DNA of 5,849 bases from Limisphaerales bacterium. GTDB lineage: Bacteria; Verrucomicrobiota; Verrucomicrobiia; Limisphaerales; PALSA-1396. Of this stretch, positions 4,976 through 5,849 are shown one piece after another (the first letter of the stretch is position 1; each line of letters starts with the position of its first letter). The notes beneath the pieces were generated by a model. It was given only the letters and a program-made list of their open reading frames with translations, was not told the DNA's origin and did not search any database. The DNA lies in the NCBI GenBank assembly GCA_003140275.1, contig PLJQ01000362.1, positions 5,658 through 11,506 on the forward strand, written 5' to 3'. The position numbers were made by a program, and so were the translations under genes.

Positions 4976-5849
4976 TTGAAATCAACGCCAACCACCAGCC
5001 CGCCAACGCAAGATGCTGTCGCTGACATCATCGCCTATCATGACCGTACCAAGCATCATCCCGAGCGTTACGCCAACGGACCGGGCGGCCTTGACTGGGT
5101 GAATCAGCCCGACCCCTTCCGCCGCTTCACTGGCGCTCCGGTGCTCCGGTTGCCGTTGGCCGGCGCGGACGACACGCCCCCTGCAGCCAACTTGTTCGGC
5201 GCGGCGACAGCGGCGTCGCGACCGTTCACGCTCGGAACGGTGAGCTTGTTCTTTGAATTGTCCCTGGGTCTTTCCGCGCGAAAAGAGATTGCCACTTCGA
5301 GTTGGTATCTGCGGATAAACCCTTCCAGCGGCAACCTGCATCCGACGGAAGCCTACGCCGTCCTGCCCGCCCTCGAAGGGTTGCCGGGTGGCGCCGGTGT
5401 CTATCACTACGCGCCACTGCATCACGCCTTGGAACAACGGGCGCGCTGGCCGCAAGTCGCCGAACCCGACGCGGCCGGATTCCACGTGGGGCTGACCTCC
5501 ATCACCTGGCGTGAGGCGTGGAAATATGGGGAACGGGCCTTCCGTTACTGCCAGCACGATGTGGGGCACGCGCTCGCAGCGCTTCGTTTCGCGGCCGCCG
5601 CGCTGGGCTGGCGCGTGCAACTCCTGCCATCGTGGGATGACGCCCGGACCGCCCGGCTGCTCGGTCTGGATCGCGCGGAAGATTTTGAAGGCGCGGAACG
5701 GGAAACCCCCGAATTGATTGTCCGGGTGATGGTAAACGAAGCACCAAGCACGAAACTGTCGCCATCCGCCGACACCAGCATCGAATGGTTTGGAAGCGCC
5801 AACCGGTTGAGCAATTCCCACGTCGAGTGGCCGGTGATTGATGAAGCCA
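4976..5849 (+). CDS. SagB/McbC-type nitroreductase-family protein (3' end outside window)
   Basis: An open frame of 291 codons runs to the window edge. Family features are an N-terminal YHDRTKHHPERY (21-32) and PGGLDW-xx-QPDPFRRF, the flavin-fold motif RINPSSGNLHPTE (113-125), YHYAPLHHALE, and the segment WKYGERAFRYCQHDVGHAL (182-200). These match FMN-dependent nitroreductase-fold proteins of the SagB group, whose known members oxidise azolines in peptide natural products; many others have no known substrate. No YcaO or precursor-peptide gene is visible here, so a biosynthetic role is not supported. The frame is closed by TAA at 4964. The only usual start codon before the conserved N-terminus is TTG at 4976, with no clear ribosome binding site. 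An ATG at 4954 is in another frame and hits a stop. A long antisense frame (4982-5821) is a shadow. Confidence 0.9.
   Translation, partial: MKSTPTTSPPTQDAVADIIAYHDRTKHHPERYANGPGGLDWVNQPDPFRRFTGAPVLRLPLAGADDTPPAANLFGAATAASRPFTLGTVSLFFELSLGLSARKEIATSSWYLRINPSSGNLHPTEAYAVLPALEGLPGGAGVYHYAPLHHALEQRARWPQVAEPDAAGFHVGLTSITWREAWKYGERAFRYCQHDVGHALAALRFAAAALGWRVQLLPSWDDARTARLLGLDRAEDFEGAERETPELIVRVMVNEAPSTKLSPSADTSIEWFGSANRLSNSHVEWPVIDEA

Noticed and set aside
4982..5821. 279-codon minus-strand open frame
   Set aside because: It lies fully antisense to the nitroreductase-family gene, whose protein motifs are unmistakable. Its translation has low-complexity Arg/Gly-rich character typical of a GC-rich shadow frame.

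Overview
The window looks like a chromosomal accessory stretch from a GC-rich, free-living bacterium, most likely Verrucomicrobiota (Pedosphaera/Limisphaerales-like). This assignment is inference. It rests on short-period degenerate repeats of a kind I associate with that phylum: a 7-bp-period family of consensus NNTCAAC at three clear sites and one weak site, and a 10-bp-period array. No rRNA, tRNA, insertion sequence or CRISPR array is visible.

Left part (1-1155). A response-regulator receiver domain runs off the left edge on the minus strand. It is preceded by an 11-codon leader-like ORF whose stop overlaps its start. A gene-free stretch of about 300 bp follows, with two mutually exclusive hairpins ending in a T-run, a 10-bp array and a 7-bp array. 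Next, on the minus strand, is a 64-residue lipoprotein that is almost entirely a heavy-metal-binding (YHS-like) domain. A second gap of about 330 bp carries the clearest 7-bp array.

Centre-left (1156-2167). Two plus-strand genes, probably one operon, encode a 68-residue hydrophobic membrane protein and a lipoprotein with a thioredoxin-type CxxC motif. With the divergent metal-binding lipoprotein they may form an envelope metal/thiol module, but no function is proven.

Centre-right (2427-4162). A compact type II restriction-modification system is encoded. A PaeR7I/XhoI-family endonuclease (family specificity CTCGAG) overlaps by 4 bp a methyltransferase with motif order TSPPYW...DPFCGT (beta-class architecture). 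The endonuclease gene comes first and no controller gene is seen. The 3' end of the methyltransferase gene contains a 7-bp repeat array read in frame as protein.

Right part (4163-5849). On the opposite strand lies a truncated Dam/D12-family adenine methyltransferase that keeps motif I but lacks DPPY, followed by an out-of-frame 36-residue tail. After a spacer with a REP-like hairpin, a SagB/McbC-type nitroreductase-family gene reads rightward off the window, apparently from a TTG codon. An intact restriction-modification pair beside a decayed methyltransferase, among dispersed repeats, suggests a region of gene turnover or a small defence locus.
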